Shown one piece after another: positions 1 to 13,300 of a DNA stretch of 64,000 bases. The stretch's first letter is position 1. Each line of letters starts with the position of its first letter. Location of the stretch: the NCBI RefSeq assembly GCF_026151205.1, contig NC_087077.1, forward strand, positions 15,040,983-15,104,982, given 5' to 3'. A program made the position numbers and the translations under genes. The notes under the pieces are model-generated. The model worked only from the letters and a program-made list of their open reading frames with translations. It was not told the origin of the DNA and did no database searches. Source of the stretch: Bolinopsis microptera. Its lineage: Eukaryota; Ctenophora; Tentaculata; Lobata; Bolinopsidae.

Positions 1-1085
1 GTAACGAGGTGCACGATCATTGTTCCAGGCATTATTTCTATTGTCAGGCCGATTAATGAAAGACCTGTTATCCTGCCGGTAGTTTTACTCCTGTAATTGT
101 CACGATAGAAATTGTTCTGATTTCTATTGTAAGACTGGAAATTGCCTGGATACCTCTGTCCTCTATAATAACCGGGGTTTCTATTACCTTGGTTATTATT
201 TTGATAACCTGGTAATCCTACACTGCGTCTCGAACCCTGATATTGGTAAGTCTGATAGTCGTTACCTTGATGATCCTGCAACTGTTGATTATTTTGACCT
301 GGTGCAGTAACTGGAGTTTGAGAGGTGTTAGCAGAAGGCTTAGTATTGAGTACATTATTGGCCATCAAGTCAACAAGCTGTCCTAATTGGTCCGACATTT
401 TCTGTAGCTCATTCGGGCCAGACTCGTCAGCATTAAGTGCTGCATTAACTTGATCAGGTTGACGGGCAGAGGCATTCTTGCAGGTTACCAGCATGGCAGC
501 ATGCTCTAATAGCTGCTCATTATTCATGTTAGCCTGTTCACGCAATCGAGCCGAAATTCCCGCGTCTTGCATGTTATTAATAAACGCGTCTCGCAGGGCC
601 AGGTCCCGGAAATCCTCATTATTGGCATAAGCTTTCTTAGCAATATTATATAAACGAACATAGTACGCTCTAACATTTTCATTGCGGGTTCTCAATGTCT
701 TTCGTAATTTGGCCTTATACGATTCTCTATTTTCATTCGTTCCTACCAGCTCCCTTCTCAAGATTGCTATCAACTGTTCATACGGCAAGTTGGGAACAAG
801 GAACCTCTCTACAGCCATCATTACCTCATCCCCCATGCAGTTTATCAATATATGAGGTATTTCATCGGGTCTCGCTCCTATCGAGTTTACATAGCTCTGG
901 AAACGACGAAGGTAAAGGTCTAAATCATTCTCGTGACGCAACTGTGGAGGTGCTCTTAGAAACTGTACTGGTGCTTGCTGTGCTAAAAGAGCTCTCGGTG
1001 GCACTGGTGGTGCCACTCCAGCATCCACGATCGGAATATCTTCATCTTGCTCTGCCAACTGTGGGTCTCGAACAACATCGGCCAT
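1..1085 (-). CDS. LTR retrotransposon Gag polyprotein, 5' part, runs off the window, one frameshift
   Basis: The reading frame starts at an ATG at 1085 in a strong Kozak setting (CCACCATGG) and continues leftwards past position 1. A Pro-rich leader is followed by a helical Gag-like domain (about residues 45-205) with conserved features of retrotransposon gag proteins: a LYLRRF segment, an RRELVG segment and an ENVRAYYVRLY segment. After that comes a Gln/Asn/Arg/Tyr-rich tail like a nucleocapsid region. Near positions 80-86, next to a run of four A on the minus strand, the Asn/Arg-rich composition passes into the neighbouring frame, so a one-base shift is present (decay, assembly error or recoding). 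Protease and polymerase would lie to the left, outside the window. Family is probably Ty3-like, but without the pol region this is inference. No LTR or primer-binding site was identified. Confidence 0.75.
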   Translation of the reverse strand, partial: MADVVRDPQLAEQDEDIPIVDAGVAPPVPPRALLAQQAPVQFLRAPPQLRHENDLDLYLRRFQSYVNSIGARPDEIPHILINCMGDEVMMAVERFLVPNLPYEQLIAILRRELVGTNENRESYKAKLRKTLRTRNENVRAYYVRLYNIAKKAYANNEDFRDLALRDAFINNMQDAGISARLREQANMNNEQLLEHAAMLVTCKNASARQPDQVNAALNADESGPNELQKMSDQLGQLVDLMANNVLNTKPSANTSQTPVTAPGQNNQQLQDHQGNDYQTYQYQGSRRSVGLPGYQNNNQGNRNPGYYRGQRYPGNFQSYNRNQNNFYRDNYRSKTTGRITGLSLIGLTIEIMPGTMIVHLV

Positions 1086-1388
1086 GGTGGAAACTAAATG
1101 ATATTTCTCTAATTATTGAAAGAACTAATTTCATGTACTTTGTCATCAACTTGAACTAAAGTGAGCTTGAACTGTTAAATTTGGATTGTCTTCTAGTCCT
1201 ACTTTCAATGAGGGACACGATTAATTCTCTGTGCGCTTTATACAAATTGTAATAATTTTATACTGCAGTAAAAGTTATGGCCCCTTCATGCAACAATATT
1301 TCTTTTTGAAAAAAAATTACTTGTAAAAATAGTTTATCTCTACTACGAAAAGCTAAAGTGAACTTTGTAGGTGTACTTAATTCTATTT

Positions 1389-2004
1389 TCAAAAATAAAA
1401 ACTGTAGTGTGGTTGATCCCCCCTTAGTTTTCTTTTAAAGTGCGATAAATAGTTCGATCGCACATACCGGTATTGGAAAGATGGCCAGAATGGCCTGTTT
1501 AAATGCCGAGGGTAATGTGCTTCCAAATGTTCTCCCACGGCTCTCATGGCCTTGATCTCGAATTTCAACCTCATTTTCTCCTCAAAAGTTAGCTCCTCAT
1601 AAACACCCGTCCTTATTTTCAAAGTTTTATGGTACATGTACGCTGACAGCCTCCCCAGCGACATTCTCACAGCCTTCCGTTTTAACGTTAATGTCAATAC
1701 CGGCCAAAAGTCCTCACTAAATACCAATCCCCTCAATTTCTCCTCTTTTAACAATTCTGCCACCTTCCCCAAATACCGGTACTCTACCCCATTTTGCGAC
1801 CTGTCTAAACACCCAACAAAAAACCGCCCGTTTCCACACCTTACTGGTCTTTCTCAGCTCAGAACAGTCTTCTATCAACGCGGCGATCATTGTGAAAACA
1901 TTTAGGTAGCGGGCTTGATTCCATCTAGGTTCTGGTACGTCATCTGTAAAGGACTTATATAATATATAACTACTTATTAGGACACCTATTATAAGACAGA
2001 CCAA
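1389..2004 (-). pseudogene. Two overlapping open frames, unrecognised, probably one broken coding unit
   Basis: Two minus-strand frames overlap at 1717-1772. The upstream one (from 2004) begins with a hydrophobic stretch containing LIIGVLISSYILY and has no ATG between its in-frame stop at 2043 and that stretch. The downstream one runs to 1389 and is rich in Lys, Arg, Tyr and Phe. The composition suggests they were one protein of about 200 residues with an N-terminal membrane anchor, split by a one-base shift in the overlap. It lies just upstream of gag in the same orientation, so it could be an accessory frame of the retrotransposon or an unrelated gene interrupted by it. No family is recognised. 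Confidence 0.35.
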
Positions 2005-2049
2005 GGAACTAAATAAATTTTCATAGGTACATCTTTCTTTCTAATGGTA

Positions 2050-5000
2050 CTGTTGTATAATTCACTGTAAATATTTGCTATTTTAATGCTAATGTGTTTA
2101 ACTTATTCAGTTATTCTACTTATCCGAATTACCATCATACTAATTCCTCATCATTCACTTTAAATTCCTGAATTCTTCAAATTCTCCCGTGAAATTTAAT
2201 GAATACTCCTTTAATAAAAGTTTATTCTTACTTATTCAAAACTTACCCTTAACATTAGTCTGAATTACACAAGTTAACTTAATTACAAACCGCCCCTCGG
2301 CTTTATGCTAGACAATGGTTATCCATCTCACTATTCACTGACACATGGCCCCCTTATCCTTATAAAATTGACTTCAATTATCTGCCGGCAGATGATATTC
2401 CTTATCAAGTTAACTTCTTTAAATATCGATTAATTTCTCGCGTACGATATTTTGACGCTTACAAAAGTAACGTTTGTTATCCTCATTATCCATAACTATC
2501 TCTTAACTGTCCTAGTTATAATCAATCAATGTATCCAAAATTAACTTACAATACACAAACAAACCACTGTACACTTTCTTATTTAAATTACTTTACTACT
2601 CACATCCTGCGAAACCCCTGTTCATTTTAGTCCTCGGTCTGAATAAAAATAAAAATGGTTAGAATAAATTGAGTCTGACGTCGCTTTTCTCCTATTTCTC
2701 CTAATGAACTGGATTAAATTAGCAACAAACCTATAATTAATTGCAAATTAAATAACTGGAACGTCGGAGCTAAATTATAAAATGACAAAAACTGATTTAA
2801 GAAATAAATCTGTATCAACCCACTTTCTGATTTTTTAAATTTTGGCAAAAATTTTAAGAGCCCAACGCATTGCTGCTCCAATGTTATTAACCACGGTACC
2901 AATTTAATCAGGTGTTAGTTGCAAGTACCGGGTAATAATCACCTCTCCCATGTCCATGGTATGTAGTACTTTATTTCCTCCAAGAAATTATTTATTTAGA
3001 GCTCCTTTTGACTTGGCTAGAACTATACATGGGAGGCCCCGGTTATATCAAGAGAGTCCGTTTCGGAAGGTTCTGAACCCAAGATTGAGCGTCTTAAAAC
3101 TTTTGTTTTATGGAAATTATAGTTTTGCTAGAATTCAGAGTTTCATGTTACTTCTTATTTAATTTAGTGCGGTTAATGATTATAATTCAGACTTTCAATT
3201 TTGGTGGGTTGACACAAATTGAAACGACAATATAGAACAAAATATAGAACAACTAATGGTAGTATAATTAATGAGCGAAAACCTTCTTAAATTGAAAGAT
3301 GTTTATATAACAATGGAAGTAACCTTTTGATACTATACTAATTAATTGACACGGTAGAAATTCTTCTCATAACCTATTTAAAGGAACTCTAAGTCTATGT
3401 TGGTGCAATCACCTTTTGATAAGTCTCTCTCTGAGAAATAGTGTAGGAGGGCTGGAATATCACGCGTCTTTGACTGAGTCTCACCGTCAACAGTTTGACT
3501 GTCACGAATGGTCTGAAAGCAATATCTTTTAACTATGGCAATAGAAACAATTTATTACATAACCAACGGGAAACTACTTTAATCCTGCACTCGTAAACAT
3601 TAATATAAAAGAAATATCAATTCTTACAGCTCTATCAACCAATACTTAATGAACTTAATTATTAAGACAACTACTATTTTATGCTGACGTTATAACTGAA
3701 CTAATTACCTCGGTTGACGAAGGAGAATCAATTATTCTAGCAGGTATCGGCAAAGGCAGCACGGTTTGAGCAGGAATGTTCGTGTCTCTCTACCTGGGAA
3801 CGGAAACGTAATTTTGTACAAAGTATATAATTTTGAGAGCACAGAACTACGATTACCAAAGATATTCTTAAACCTATTTATGTAAAAACTAATGGAAAAG
3901 GAATTTACCTCGAGAACAACTTCAATCCGTATAATGGTCCTTCAAGTGAGAAGGAGATCGGGAATCTTATCGTCGTTAGCTTACTTTTACCCGGAAACCT
4001 TGGATAAAAAGTAATCAAAGAATCATGCAAATTACTCTAACGAGGATTTAAGATGGCAGAACGTTAGACAATTATGAAGGATAATTTATTTATGATAAAT
4101 GGAATATTAATTATTTGGAGGAGGTATTATATGTATCTTCTGCTAATCAAGTTGCACTTACTTACTAGTCACTGTTCTTTAATGTATGGGGAATCTATTC
4201 GATGTGACGGATCGGATCCACTGCAACCTGGTAAGAATTTACTTTTAGTGTACTGCATAGAATTTATATGCCTAGAGGGTACGTGAATAAACACTAGAAA
4301 CATTGTAAATATAACTTTCACGTCAGACTCTTTTAATAAGAAACAAAATACTAATTTAAACGGCGAACAGTAATTTAAAGCAAGGAACTTACTGGAATAC
4401 TTATGACTGGAAAGGTTAAAGCACCCGGGCGGAACCGGCTTACTGGACTCTGTTTACAAGCACGTTGCACTGACACAACCTAACAGACTGCCCTGACGTG
4501 AGAAAGACATCGGTCCTTCGATCGTTCTCCGCTATATCTCCCTGAATTTCCCAGAGTCTATTCTGCCGTTCCAGCCTTTTCTCAGGGAACGCAGTATTGT
4601 TCATCACGATCGAAATTGCTCCTCCTTGTTTAAACTCCCTGCTTATCATTCCTCGTCACGCTTCGTCTTGCGATAGGCTGGTCTTGTGCTCCTAATTAAC
4701 CCCTCCATAAGTCCGTGGTAACTCATCAAGCGTGTCAAATGATTTGATAGTTTTCTCACAGAAAGTGTCCTTTTGTTAATTAAACGTCACAGTATATTCC
4801 ATTTCTGGTATACTTCTATCGTTAACAAATTTACTATCTATCTTCTATGGAAATGGTTATTAACTATAAGCCTAAGTCATTTAACTCTTTTAAAGGAAGA
4901 TTGAAATTAATATTTCGAGGTTCCTTACACTCTTTTGATTGTTCCGTGAACATTTTTAAATGCTGATTCTAATTTGAATGGTAGGCATTTAAAGTTTAGT

Positions 5001-5950
5001 TAAGTTGAACAAAATTGTACTTCAAATATTTAAATTATCTTCACACTTATAACTTACTTTAAAACCAAAACTAACTTGAATCATAAAACATAAACAGCCC
5101 AAATATCGTTTAAAAATCCTTTCACGTGCGCGCTTCTGACAAAAATCATTATAGTTCTAGGTATATTGCAATTACAGGATTGTGCTAAGCAGCTCATATT
5201 AGTCAGACTCAACTTTTGCGTACTTTCCCGAAATCACAGCATTCGAAATCAACCTTAGCCTTAACCTGATCAACACTCCTAAACCCTAAAAGGTCATGGA
5301 GTGCTTGTTGGATGTTGTGTGTTGACGGATGTCACTCGTCTTGCTCTATACTCTATACTAACCAGAGCCCTCTCGCTTGCAGTAGCGTTGTGAAACAAGT
5401 GCGTCACGCAGTACGCGTAGACACATGGCTATGTCATATGTGAATTACTCGTCTAAATTTCTTCGAAGTAGCGCGCGCCGGGCCAAACCATTAACAACGG
5501 TCAAATGTGAATTTGTTATATATTATTGCAAACGGTTTTTATTTTTACCTCAGTTTTTAAAATTTGTACAATTTTTAAAAAATTTTTATATAGGGTCATT
5601 GCTATATATATATATATGTGTATATTGTTTGAATAATTTCTTTTTTGAAATCAACTCTTTCAACAAAAATTATTTCTTTCAATCTAAAATTATAAATACG
5701 AAAGGTTTTGTGTCATTTTATTAAGCTAAAGCATTTTTGCCATTGAGTGCTTTACAGCGGAATTGTTTATTTACATTTTTAGACAACTTTCTCAAAATCG
5801 GAGAGAAAAATATTATTTTTGCTTTGATGTTGAATTTCGTATCACAGGATTGGAAAAATGCACAATTGAAAAGTGTTACACAGAACAGTTAAATTTTCAA
5901 TACTCTGGTATCTTTTCGCTGCAAAGTGTCTCCAGACAGTAGCTGAACAA
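2050..5950. other. AT-rich stretch without a supported gene
   Basis: Only short open frames with no family resemblance are seen, and none has a convincing start plus splice signals. The 5' LTR and leader of the minus-strand retrotransposon would be expected somewhere in this stretch, but no paired LTR is available inside the window to define it. Confidence 0.5.
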
Positions 5951-5963
5951 GCAAGGTGGTGTC

Positions 5964-6141
5964 TTACCTGGGGACCCCAGGCTATTATATTTATGTTTAT
6001 AATCAATTTATAGATATATATATAAAATATTGGTAACATTAATGAATTGTAATTGATTGATATGTAATATTTAGGCCTGTGGCCAGTTTTCACACATTTA
6101 TAGAGATTTGGCGGAATGACAGGCTGAGTGCCGCCCAGTAA
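5964..6141. mobile_element. MITE family A, copy 1, with 9-bp target duplication
   Basis: A 178-bp element beginning TTACCTGGGG and ending CCCAGTAA is flanked by the direct repeat ggtggtgtc (5955-5963 and 6142-6150). The same element in shorter form occurs near 61871-61955 and 63069-63141, there in the opposite orientation. It shares the blocks around AGGCTATT, GGCGGAATGACAGGCTGAG and the CCCAGTAA end. No coding capacity. Confidence 0.75.
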
Positions 6142-6254
6142 GGTGGTGTCACTCAAGGCCGAGTGAGCTGTGGTTTATAAAAAGTTGTATCGGTCCTATT
6201 TTCCATCTTTCTGTATCCCTGGTTAATAAAATTCTTATCCATCGACCATCTCTC

Positions 6255-6658
6255 TTCAGACTTACTTTACTTTACTATCTCCCTGGACTCACAATCACCA
6301 GTTTTCTTCCCTTGTATTCGAAAAGTGTGTATGTAGGGTATGCTTACAGCAAGCAAGAATTCCGAGATGCTGCTCATTTCCGGTATGGTTGGAATCTCCC
6401 TAACACCCCAAGATTCTGTAATTATGGAGCCAAGAATGATCACAATCATATTCTCAACTGTAAGAGGGGGGGTATGTGAACTACTGTCATAACAACGTGA
6501 GAGACTCAGTTGCTGAATACCTTAGGCTGGTGACCAAGGATGTGAGGATTGAGTCCCTGTTAACACCTATTATAAAATCAGCCAACTTCCAACAAAAGGG
6601 CAACAATGCTGATAAGGCTAGGCTCGATATATCAGCAAGAGGAGTGTGGATCACCTGA
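6255..6658 (+). pseudogene. Reverse-transcriptase element, C-terminal fragment with frameshift
   Basis: Two joined frames carry the C-terminal signature of a retroelement protein common in marine invertebrates: an FRDAAHFRYGW block, a Cys/His cluster (CNYGAKNDHNHILNC) and then YCHNNVRDSVAEYL followed by ARLDISARGVW. The frames meet at a run of seven G near 6466-6473, where a single-base shift breaks the protein. No RT catalytic core precedes it, so this is a 5'-truncated, inactive copy. Family assignment rests on motif memory, not a search. Confidence 0.55.
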
Positions 6659-6699
6659 TACCTGAGGAGAAGAGCTACGAGGGATAGATGATATTTATT

Positions 6700-7332
6700 G
6701 CTCATGATTTACGATTGTGCTCTGCAAATTGCATCACTTGATTTAATTTATTGTATATATAATACTGTTTGACAAATTTGATCTATTTGAATATGTGGCA
6801 TGCAATATCTTTAAACAAAAATGATATTAGTCCACTTCAAGGACAGGCAGGGAACCAGGGACATGGATGCTTTTGAATAGTTTTTGATGATACTGGAAAT
6901 GGTTATATGCAGTCCCCTGACCAGTCAGCAAACAGGTATGCTGAGATAGGATTTGCATACCATCAAGTCATAGACACAAGTTTATTTGAAAATTTAATTA
7001 ATTATCATATATATAAATCAAGCGTTACATTTCAGCCATGCAAAATTACAATGACATATTTTGATATACTAAATGATAAATGTTACTACAATATGAGTTG
7101 CTTAATGTCAGTGGACTGGTCCACACTCGAATTCCACAGACTGTATCGCAATTTTTGGAGACTGTCAAATCTTTGAAATTGAATTATTTTCTTCTAATCT
7201 ATCAGTTGTTTAACAATGTTGCGAATAAGAAATCTATACAAACTCGCTCCGATTAGAATTGCACAGAACAGATCAAATTTTGTTCGGCTTGATTTTAATA
7301 AATCTACAGCTATAGGATTGCTTTCTTTTGAC
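6700..7332. other. Upstream region of SMC4
   Basis: AT-rich DNA between the retroelement fragment and the first SMC4 coding exon. It should contain the SMC4 promoter and 5' UTR, but no clear core-promoter motif can be assigned. The reading frame of exon 1 stays open upstream of the chosen ATG to 7216, without another methionine after a TTG/ATG pair that can be defended. Confidence 0.4.
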
Positions 7333-10300
7333 ATGGATGATTCAAACAGAACTGACAAAGATGAAACAGATGAGAAGCCAGAAATAGTAAGCAATGTGCC
7401 ATGTGTCTTTTTTTACTGTAAATAATATTAATAATATTGATTCATAAAACTATCATGCTTTATACACTGTTCTGTGCAAATATGTGGTGCATCATTTTCA
7501 GTGCACAATATTTTTCATTTGAGATGAAAATATTTAATGTTCATTGGTCATTTAATTAAAGCATTGTATCGCATAATACTGTGCAAATGAAAAACAGGAA
7601 CCAGATAACACTGTTACTGATGTGGCCATGGAAACGCCAGACTCAGCAGATGAGGAAAAAGATACAACCACGGAAAAAGAAGCTCTTACAGATAACGATA
7701 ACAACAGTGCTGAAGTTAAAATGGAAGGTTTGATAATTGATTATTATTATTATAAAACTTTATTCAAATAAATCATTGAAAACTTATTAGATAATTGATT
7801 GAATGTACTAATCATTTATACTCAGTGTTTAATTGTTTACACAGTTGTAGTTGTTTGTGGATACTTAATTTTCTGCTTTGCTATTTATTGAGATTTGAGC
7901 CACAACCTTACATGCTATTTAGTCTGGCTTTGGACTGATTAACCAGGTTAAAATAAACTCAATGAATGTGTTTATTTGTTGTTGTAAAATTAGTTGTAAT
8001 GCGCGTCAGTGGTTTGAATCTGCAGATCTAATGTAGCCCCTCTATTATATCAATTATTTTACATCAACTACAAATATCACCTTTTACATTTCTTGTTTTT
8101 CAGCTCCAGAGCCATCTGTTGCCACAGTGCAGGAACGTCTTATGATCAGTAAGATTGTTAACCACAACTTCAAATCCTACGCTGGAACTCAAGAACTAGG
8201 ACCATTTCACAAGGTCAGATTCTTTAAAAGCCTCATAATTTATTGGCTGTTAAGTGTTAAAATCATTATATTAGTGTTATATTAGTATTATATGTTATGT
8301 GGCACTGTGAATACCAGTTCGTTTATGGCACAGAAATTGTAAAAGAAGTTCAGGCTTTATCTTTTAGATAAGGTCCCCTTGCTCTCACAAAGTAGAGCCT
8401 AAGTTGCTATGTCTTTCATTGAACCCTTGTATACAGTCGGACCTAACCAGTAACCAGTAACCATGCTCCCTCAGAATTTCTCCTGTATAATTGGACCTAA
8501 CGGAAGTGGGAAGAGTAACGTAATAGACAGTATGCTCTTTGTGTTTGGATATCGAAGTGCTAAAATCCGGAGCAAGAAGTTGAGTGTCCTGATCCACAAC
8601 AGCGAACAACATCCAAATTGTACGAGCTGTACTGTTGAGGTTCACTTCCAGATGATACGGGATATTGTGAGTTATATATGATGATCCACGGTTTTAGTGG
8701 TGGTACCACATGCTTTGAATTTAACAATAAAAGACTTAAATGCCGTTGAGTATGGCCCAGGTTTAAATACATATCTTGAAATATAACCCTCTCTCTCTAA
8801 CTCACCCCTCAACCTGCAGAATGATAATGAGTTTGAAGTAGTGCCAGGCTCTGAGTTCTACGTATCACGTACAGCTACAAAGAACAACACATCAACATAC
8901 AATATAAATGGCAAATCGTCCACAGTTAAAGAAGTTGCCACCCTTCTCCGAGCCTCTGGTATTGATCTCGACCACAACAGATTCCTTATACTACAGGTTA
9001 ATAGTACTATGCTTACAGGTATTTACAGCTATTATTATATTACAGGTTCTTTCTTTGTTAACTGACTTAGTTATCACTGGACAAACATTTTGTTAAATTT
9101 TTTATATTTCGGTTCAGGAAATGTTATAATTTTGACCATTTTAAAATGTTCATCATCAATTAACTGACTAATTGGTCTCTGGGCGAAAATTTCATCCAAT
9201 CTGTCAAACTTGTGTTCAGAAAATTTCATATTTGAAAATGGGACAGACTTTTGAAAATACAACTTTTCGTTTTGTTAAGCTTTCTGCTGTGGGCTTCCGC
9301 CGACCGAAATCAAACTTCCAGCACCTCAATCGTGTCACATGCCATCTATAGTTGACTTAATAATTGGTTATAGGTGAAAAAATCAGTCAAAACTATAAAA
9401 TTTCGGTCCTGGAAATTTCATCTTCAAAAACTGAAAATGGGGCAGAGATTGGGACAATATGATTTTGAAATTTTATTCGGGATTTTGACTCCCAGTACCT
9501 CAATTTGGTTTCATACCATCATTAATTAACTGACTAATTGGTTTCTGGGCAAAAATTTCATCCAATCTGTCAAACTTGTGTTCAGAAAATTTCATATTTG
9601 AAAATGGGACAGACTTTTGAAAATACAACTTTTCGTTTTGTTAAGCTTTCTGCTGTGGGCTTCCGCCGACCGAAATCAAACTTCCAGCACCTCAGTCGTG
9701 TCACATGCCATCTATAGTTGACTTACTAATTGTTTATGGGTGAAAAAATCAGTCAAAACTATAAAATTTCGGTCCTGGAAATTTCATCTTCAAAAACTGA
9801 AAATGGGACAGAGATTGGGACAATATGATTTTGAAATTTTATTCGGGATTTTGACTCCCAGTACCTCAATTTGGTTTCATACCATCATCAATTATCTGAC
9901 TCATTGGTTTCTTTGCAAAAATTTCATCCAATCTGTCAAACTTGTGTTCAGAAAATTTCATATTTGAAAATGGGACAGACTTTTGAAAATACAACTTTTC
10001 GTTTTGTTAAGCTTTCTGCTGTGGGCTTCCTCCGACCGAAATCAAACTTCCAGCACCTCAAACGACAATATGATTTTGAAATTGTATTCGGGATTTTGAC
10101 TCCCAGTACCTCAATTTGGTTTCATACCATCATTAATTAACTGACTAATTGGTTTCTGGGCAAAAACTTCATCCAATCTGTCAAACTTGTGTTCAGAAAA
10201 TTTCAGTCAAAACTATAAAAATCAGTTAAATTTTCGAAACTATAAAATTACGTCCAAAATATGCAGTTTTTGACCGGGAAATATTATATTTGAAAATTTC

Positions 10301-13300
10301 CCTACATTTTGGTGATTTTCCATTTAAAAAGCTTTCTCTGGGATTCTGACTTATTTTTTAATTTTTTAATTTTTTAAAATTTAAAGAAAATATGCAACCT
10401 ACTAAAACCAATGGGGCCCGCCCCGGGGTCATTCCTCTCGTATTTGCGAGAGTGGTCCCGAAGGTGGAAAAAGAGGTCAGGGTTTGTTCCCACCAATCTC
10501 TAACATCGCTATTTGTTGATCATCGGCCTTCACTGAAGGTAAGGCCCCCGTCCACATGGGCCATGTTGGTTTTGGCAGATACTGTGGTAATAAGATATGA
10601 TTTGAATGAGTGAAATGAAGTGAGTGAAAAGGGTGTAAGAGAGGAGGAGCATGTAAGGAATTTAGGAAAGGAAAGGAAGACTTTTAATACCCTAATCGTA
10701 TCTTGTGCTATCCACAGTTTACACGCTAATTGGTCACAGTAGGACAGAAATTATGTCAAAACTGTGAAATTTTGGTTCTGTAAAGGTTCCATATGAAAAT
10801 ATACTATTATTGTTTGTGTTACGTGGTATTATATTTCTCTCGTTTATCAAGCCATCCATTAACCAGGGGGAAGTGGAGCAGATCTCTTTGATGAAGCCGA
10901 AAGCGCCAAATGAGCACGAGGACGGAATGTTGGAATACATGGAAGATATAATCGGTACAAGTGTGTACAAACAACCGATTGAGGAGCTCACACTGAAGGT
11001 GGAGGAACTGAATGATGTTAGGGGCGAGAAGGTGAGGCAATATTTGATGCTTCCTTGGTAAATTGTCTTAAATTTAGCATCGCGGGAATAAAGTCAATAC
11101 CAGAATGCAAGAGGTGTTCTAGCAAAATTGTAAACGAAATTGTAAAAATGTCGCTTTATGTCGCGCGAGGTTTATTTCTCAGAATTGTAAAAATGTCGCT
11201 ATTATTTGGATCCATAAATAAAGAAAAGTTACGTTCGTGCGCGTATTTTTGTCAAGCATAGATTGTTACATATTGTAAAACTGATAAGCCTCTCGTAGCT
11301 CGGCGGTTAACGGCGCGGTTGACCGATCACCTGTCCTCCGGTTCAAGCCTCGCCAGCAGTCATTTTTTTGGCAATTATTAATTACTTTACTACAATTATC
11401 AGCAGAGCACCTTTGTAATACACTTTATCAGATAAATTATACTGTTCGGACTTCAGCTAGAGAAGACTGGCTTTCAAGGATTTGTCCGGGGAAGGCCTCG
11501 TTCGCACTGGAACATGTCAAATGGTAAACGGAGTTATCTGGTAATGTTTGTTTTGTTTATGGCTAGAATTTAGAATGGAATCAATGTGACGAGGAAACCG
11601 TTGGCCTACTGTTTTGAAGAGAACAAGTGCACTACTGATCTCAGGAGAAGGAAACCGTTGGTCTACTGTTTTGAAGAGAACTAGTGCGTTACTGTTCTCA
11701 GGAGAAGGAAACCGTTGGTCTACTGTTTTGAAGAGAACTGATAGAACACTACTGTTCTCAAGAGAGGGAAACCGGTGGTCTACTGTTTTGAAGAGAACTG
11801 GTACACTACTGTTCCTAGGAGAAGAAAACCGTTGGTCTACTGTTTTGAAGAGAACTGGTGCACTTCTATTCAGAAAACTGATGCTCTAATATTTTCAAAA
11901 TTGAAAGGAAGTGGTACTTTACCAAGATTACTGGTAAACAGTGATAAAATTTGACAATTAGTTTTTGTGAAATTTGGAAAACATTTTGGCTTTGGCCATC
12001 AGCAGAAAAATTATCGGTTTTATCGGTTTTATCTAGATAAAACCTAAATCTTTATCTGTTTATCTAGATAAAAGATTTCATACTGATAATGGATAGCCTA
12101 ATATCTACTCATTTAACGGTGAATTGTGTACTTTTGCCGTGTGACAAACAATAAAAACAATATCGTTTCAAGAGTAAAAATAGAGTAAATATTAAAATAG
12201 TCTGCTTTAAAACATATTCATAATAAAATCAGGATAAATCAGTTATGTCTTCACCCTCAAGCTCGGCGAGAAGACCACCTGAAAAAGGTACATCTGCATT
12301 TGCTGCATGGCCAACATCCCTATTCTCGCTTGATGTAGCTCTTCTGCCTGCTCCTGGAACGCCTCAGATAGTCTTCCGTTGTTGTCCCTTTATAGCTCTT
12401 CTGTTAGGTTTCAGGCAACAGATATAGGCAGTATAGCATATTATCTATGTAAACTCGCGCACGCACCTACCTTTTTGCAATATTTAGAATCAAATTTGTC
12501 CGCATAATCATAGTTTTGAAAAGCGACATTTTTACAGTTTTGAGAAGAAAACATCTACTGGAATGCAAAATTTTGGCCGCCGCTACTGTAAGCCGCGCTG
12601 ACATTTTATTGTACAGCATGTCGCCGTTAGCACTCACAAAAGTTTCGCGCCAAATCAAAATAGCTTAAATTTATCTAAAAATGTTTTTATTTTTGCTGAC
12701 ATGAAGGTGAATAGTATATAGGATGTTTTTGTCACTTCACTGTCAGCTATTACATTGTAATTTCTGCTCCGGATATCCAGCTTGGTTGGTATTTCAGATC
12801 AAGATTTTGGGAAAATACCCACTTTGATTCGGTGTAAGAACTTGCTTAACCTTTTAAACCATTTTTTCAGCTCAATCGTGTGAAAACAGCAGAAAAAGAA
12901 AAGGAAAGCCTGGAAGGACCTAAGAACGAAGCCTGTGAATTTATCAGACAAGACAATGAGCTCACCCTCAAGAAATACACCCTCTCTCAGACCTTCATGT
13001 AAATTATACTTACACTCTACAGACTTAGTTTAGTGTAGAATCACAGAATGTAGCTGCTATTTTAGTTTATTATCTCAATTCATGAACACTGTTGCTACAG
13101 CATCGCTGTATTGACGTTTTGTGACTTATAATTCTTACAAAACAGCCACGAGTGCACTAAACTAATCGAGAAAGCTCAAGAGAAGAAGACAGAACAAGAA
13201 AATATCCTGAACGAAGTTAATAAAGAAGCTAAGGAAGTGTTTGGTTCGTTCCCTTTATATTCCCTCTATGTTGTTCTCTTTAAAGTTTAAATGTTGTCGT

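Noticed and set aside
12245-12427. Small gene or transposase tail at 12.3 kb
   Set aside because: A minus-strand frame with a coiled-coil look is visible, but it is short, lacks a start and has no clear family.
11170-12550. Transposon bounded by inverted AATTGTAAAAATGTCGCT-like sequences
   Set aside because: The inverted match is only about 25 bases with mismatches, and no target duplication was found.
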